Shown here piece after piece: positions 5,282-5,520 of a DNA stretch of 5,520 bases. The notes beneath the pieces were generated by a model. That model had not been told where the DNA came from. It saw nothing but the letters and a program-made list of their open reading frames with translations, and did no database searches. The DNA is from an uncultured Bacilli bacterium. Its GTDB lineage: Bacteria; Bacillota_I; Bacilli_A; RF39; UBA660. How positions within the stretch are numbered: the stretch's first letter is position 1; each line of letters opens with the position of its first letter. The stretch spans positions 1 to 5,520 of the forward strand of contig CANQLF010000083.1 of the NCBI GenBank assembly GCA_947624635.1. The letters are read 5' to 3'. Both the position numbers and the translations under genes were made by a program.

Positions 5282-5309
5282 TTGACAATTGGGGGGGGTA
5301 GGTTAAGAT
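5282..5309 (+). promoter_or_regulatory. Promoter with a G8 homopolymer in the spacer, ahead of the SipW-type surface-protein gene
   Basis: A perfect -35 TTGACA (5282-5287) is followed after 16 bases by a -10-like TAAGAT (5304-5309, 4 of 6 to consensus). The spacer contains eight consecutive G residues (5291-5298) in otherwise G-poor DNA. Adding one G would give the optimal 17-base spacing, while losing one would leave 15. The message would start near 5316 with a leader of about 40 bases to the ATG at 5356. A TATATT at 5310-5315 is a better hexamer, but lies 22 bases from the -35. The promoter is well placed; its switching is inferred. Confidence 0.65.
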
Positions 5310-5355
5310 TATATTAGAAAATTGTGAATAATAAAAATAGGAGGAGTAAAAGAAA

Positions 5356-5520
5356 ATGATAGAGAATAATAATGAAATAAGAAAGAAAACAATAACAGTA
5401 ACAATAATAGGAGTAATAGTGTTACTAATAATATTGGTAGGAGCAACTTATGCATACTTTAGTGCAAGTAGCAAAGCAAAAGATCAAGAAATATCTACAG
5501 CTAAAGTAGATTTACTTGTA
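5356..5520 (+). CDS. N-terminus of a secreted/surface protein with SipW-type signal sequence (TasA/camelysin-like), 3' end outside window
   Basis: The frame is open from an ATG at 5356 to the window end (55 residues). AGGAGGAG (5339-5346) precedes it by nine bases, which fixes the start. The product begins MIENNNEIRKKT, then a hydrophobic stretch ITVTIIGVIVLLIILVGA (about 13-30), then TYAYFSASSKAKDQEISTAKVDLLV. The end of the hydrophobic segment, GATYAYFS, followed by a threonine/serine-rich and beta-prone start, is the signature of leaders processed by the SipW-type signal peptidase, as in TasA and camelysin. It is probably exported and anchored in or assembled on the cell surface, perhaps as fibre or matrix component. 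The rest of the protein is outside the window, so neither its domain content nor a nearby sipW gene can be seen. Its promoter carries the G8 tract described separately. Confidence 0.75.
   Translation, partial: MIENNNEIRKKTITVTIIGVIVLLIILVGATYAYFSASSKAKDQEISTAKVDLLV

Larger units (their letters stand above)
4965..5355. other. Gene-poor interval between the cad operon and the surface-protein gene
   Basis: No convincing coding frame exists here on either strand; a minus-strand frame at 5052-5288 has no ribosome site and runs across a terminator and a promoter. From left to right the interval holds a 10-base palindrome ATATGCATAT (5003-5012), two mutually exclusive hairpins (5037-5061), a terminator (5079-5107), a 9-bp inverted repeat (5134-5182), a dyad next to the -35 (5257-5278) and a promoter with a G-tract (5282-5309). 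The ATGTAA/TTACAT motif recurs in it: ATGTAAA at 5055 and 5137, TTTACAT at 5042, TTACAT at 5174. Confidence 0.6.

Noticed and set aside
5052..5288. Minus-strand open frame of 78 codons in the noncoding interval
   Set aside because: It has no ribosome site, its start lies within the plus-strand promoter, it crosses a terminator, and its product is Leu/Phe/Tyr-rich without any recognisable pattern.
1..5520. CRISPR array, insertion sequence or transposase
   Set aside because: No regularly spaced direct repeats, no transposase-like frame and no terminal inverted repeats with target duplications were seen.

Overview
This window comes from a very AT-rich, low-GC Gram-positive-type genome (Bacillota, in the broad Clostridia / Erysipelotrichia / gut 'Tenericutes-like' range). 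The evidence is strong Shine-Dalgarno sites (AGGAGG-like) before most genes, sigma-A style promoters, A/T-ending codons, and protein families typical of Bacillota: a GH25-LysM-SH3 lysozyme, CadC/CadA, DUF2975 and a TasA/camelysin-type leader. TGG encodes Trp and TGA ends the ATPase gene, so the standard bacterial code applies, not the Mycoplasma code. The species cannot be named from the sequence alone.

Layout: (1) 1-216, the 3' end of a gene whose product ends in a winged-helix DNA-binding domain. (2) 310-1335, a GH25 muramidase with LysM and SH3-like wall-binding domains and no signal peptide, ending at a strong bidirectional terminator (1392-1429). (3) 1435-2064 on the minus strand, a four-helix membrane protein of DUF2975 type with its own promoter. 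(4) 2146-4764, a compact heavy-metal resistance operon: a consensus promoter with two near-identical ArsR-type operators, a CadC-like repressor, a P1B-2 Zn/Cd/Pb ATPase without an N-terminal metal-binding domain, and a DUF4186 protein with a conserved-looking His/Cys cluster. The three genes are joined by an 11-nt overlap and an ATGA overlap. A doubtful small ORF follows at a TAATG junction. (5) 4965-5355, a gene-poor interval with alternative hairpins, a Rho-independent terminator and then a promoter. (6) 5356 to the end, the 5' end of a secreted or surface protein with a SipW-type (TasA/camelysin-like) signal sequence.

How the parts work together: the repressor should sit on both operators and block the cad promoter until Zn(II), Cd(II) or Pb(II) binds. 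The operon then makes the exporter and the DUF4186 protein. The DUF4186 protein is the least understood member, and its position makes it a candidate accessory metal-handling protein.

The two most notable observations are the tight coupling of DUF4186 to a cad operon, and a run of eight G residues placed exactly between the -35 and -10 of the surface-protein promoter. In a genome this AT-rich, such a run is a strong candidate for a slippage-driven phase-variation switch. A third, weaker operator-like palindrome upstream of the lysozyme raises the possibility of metal-linked control of that gene.
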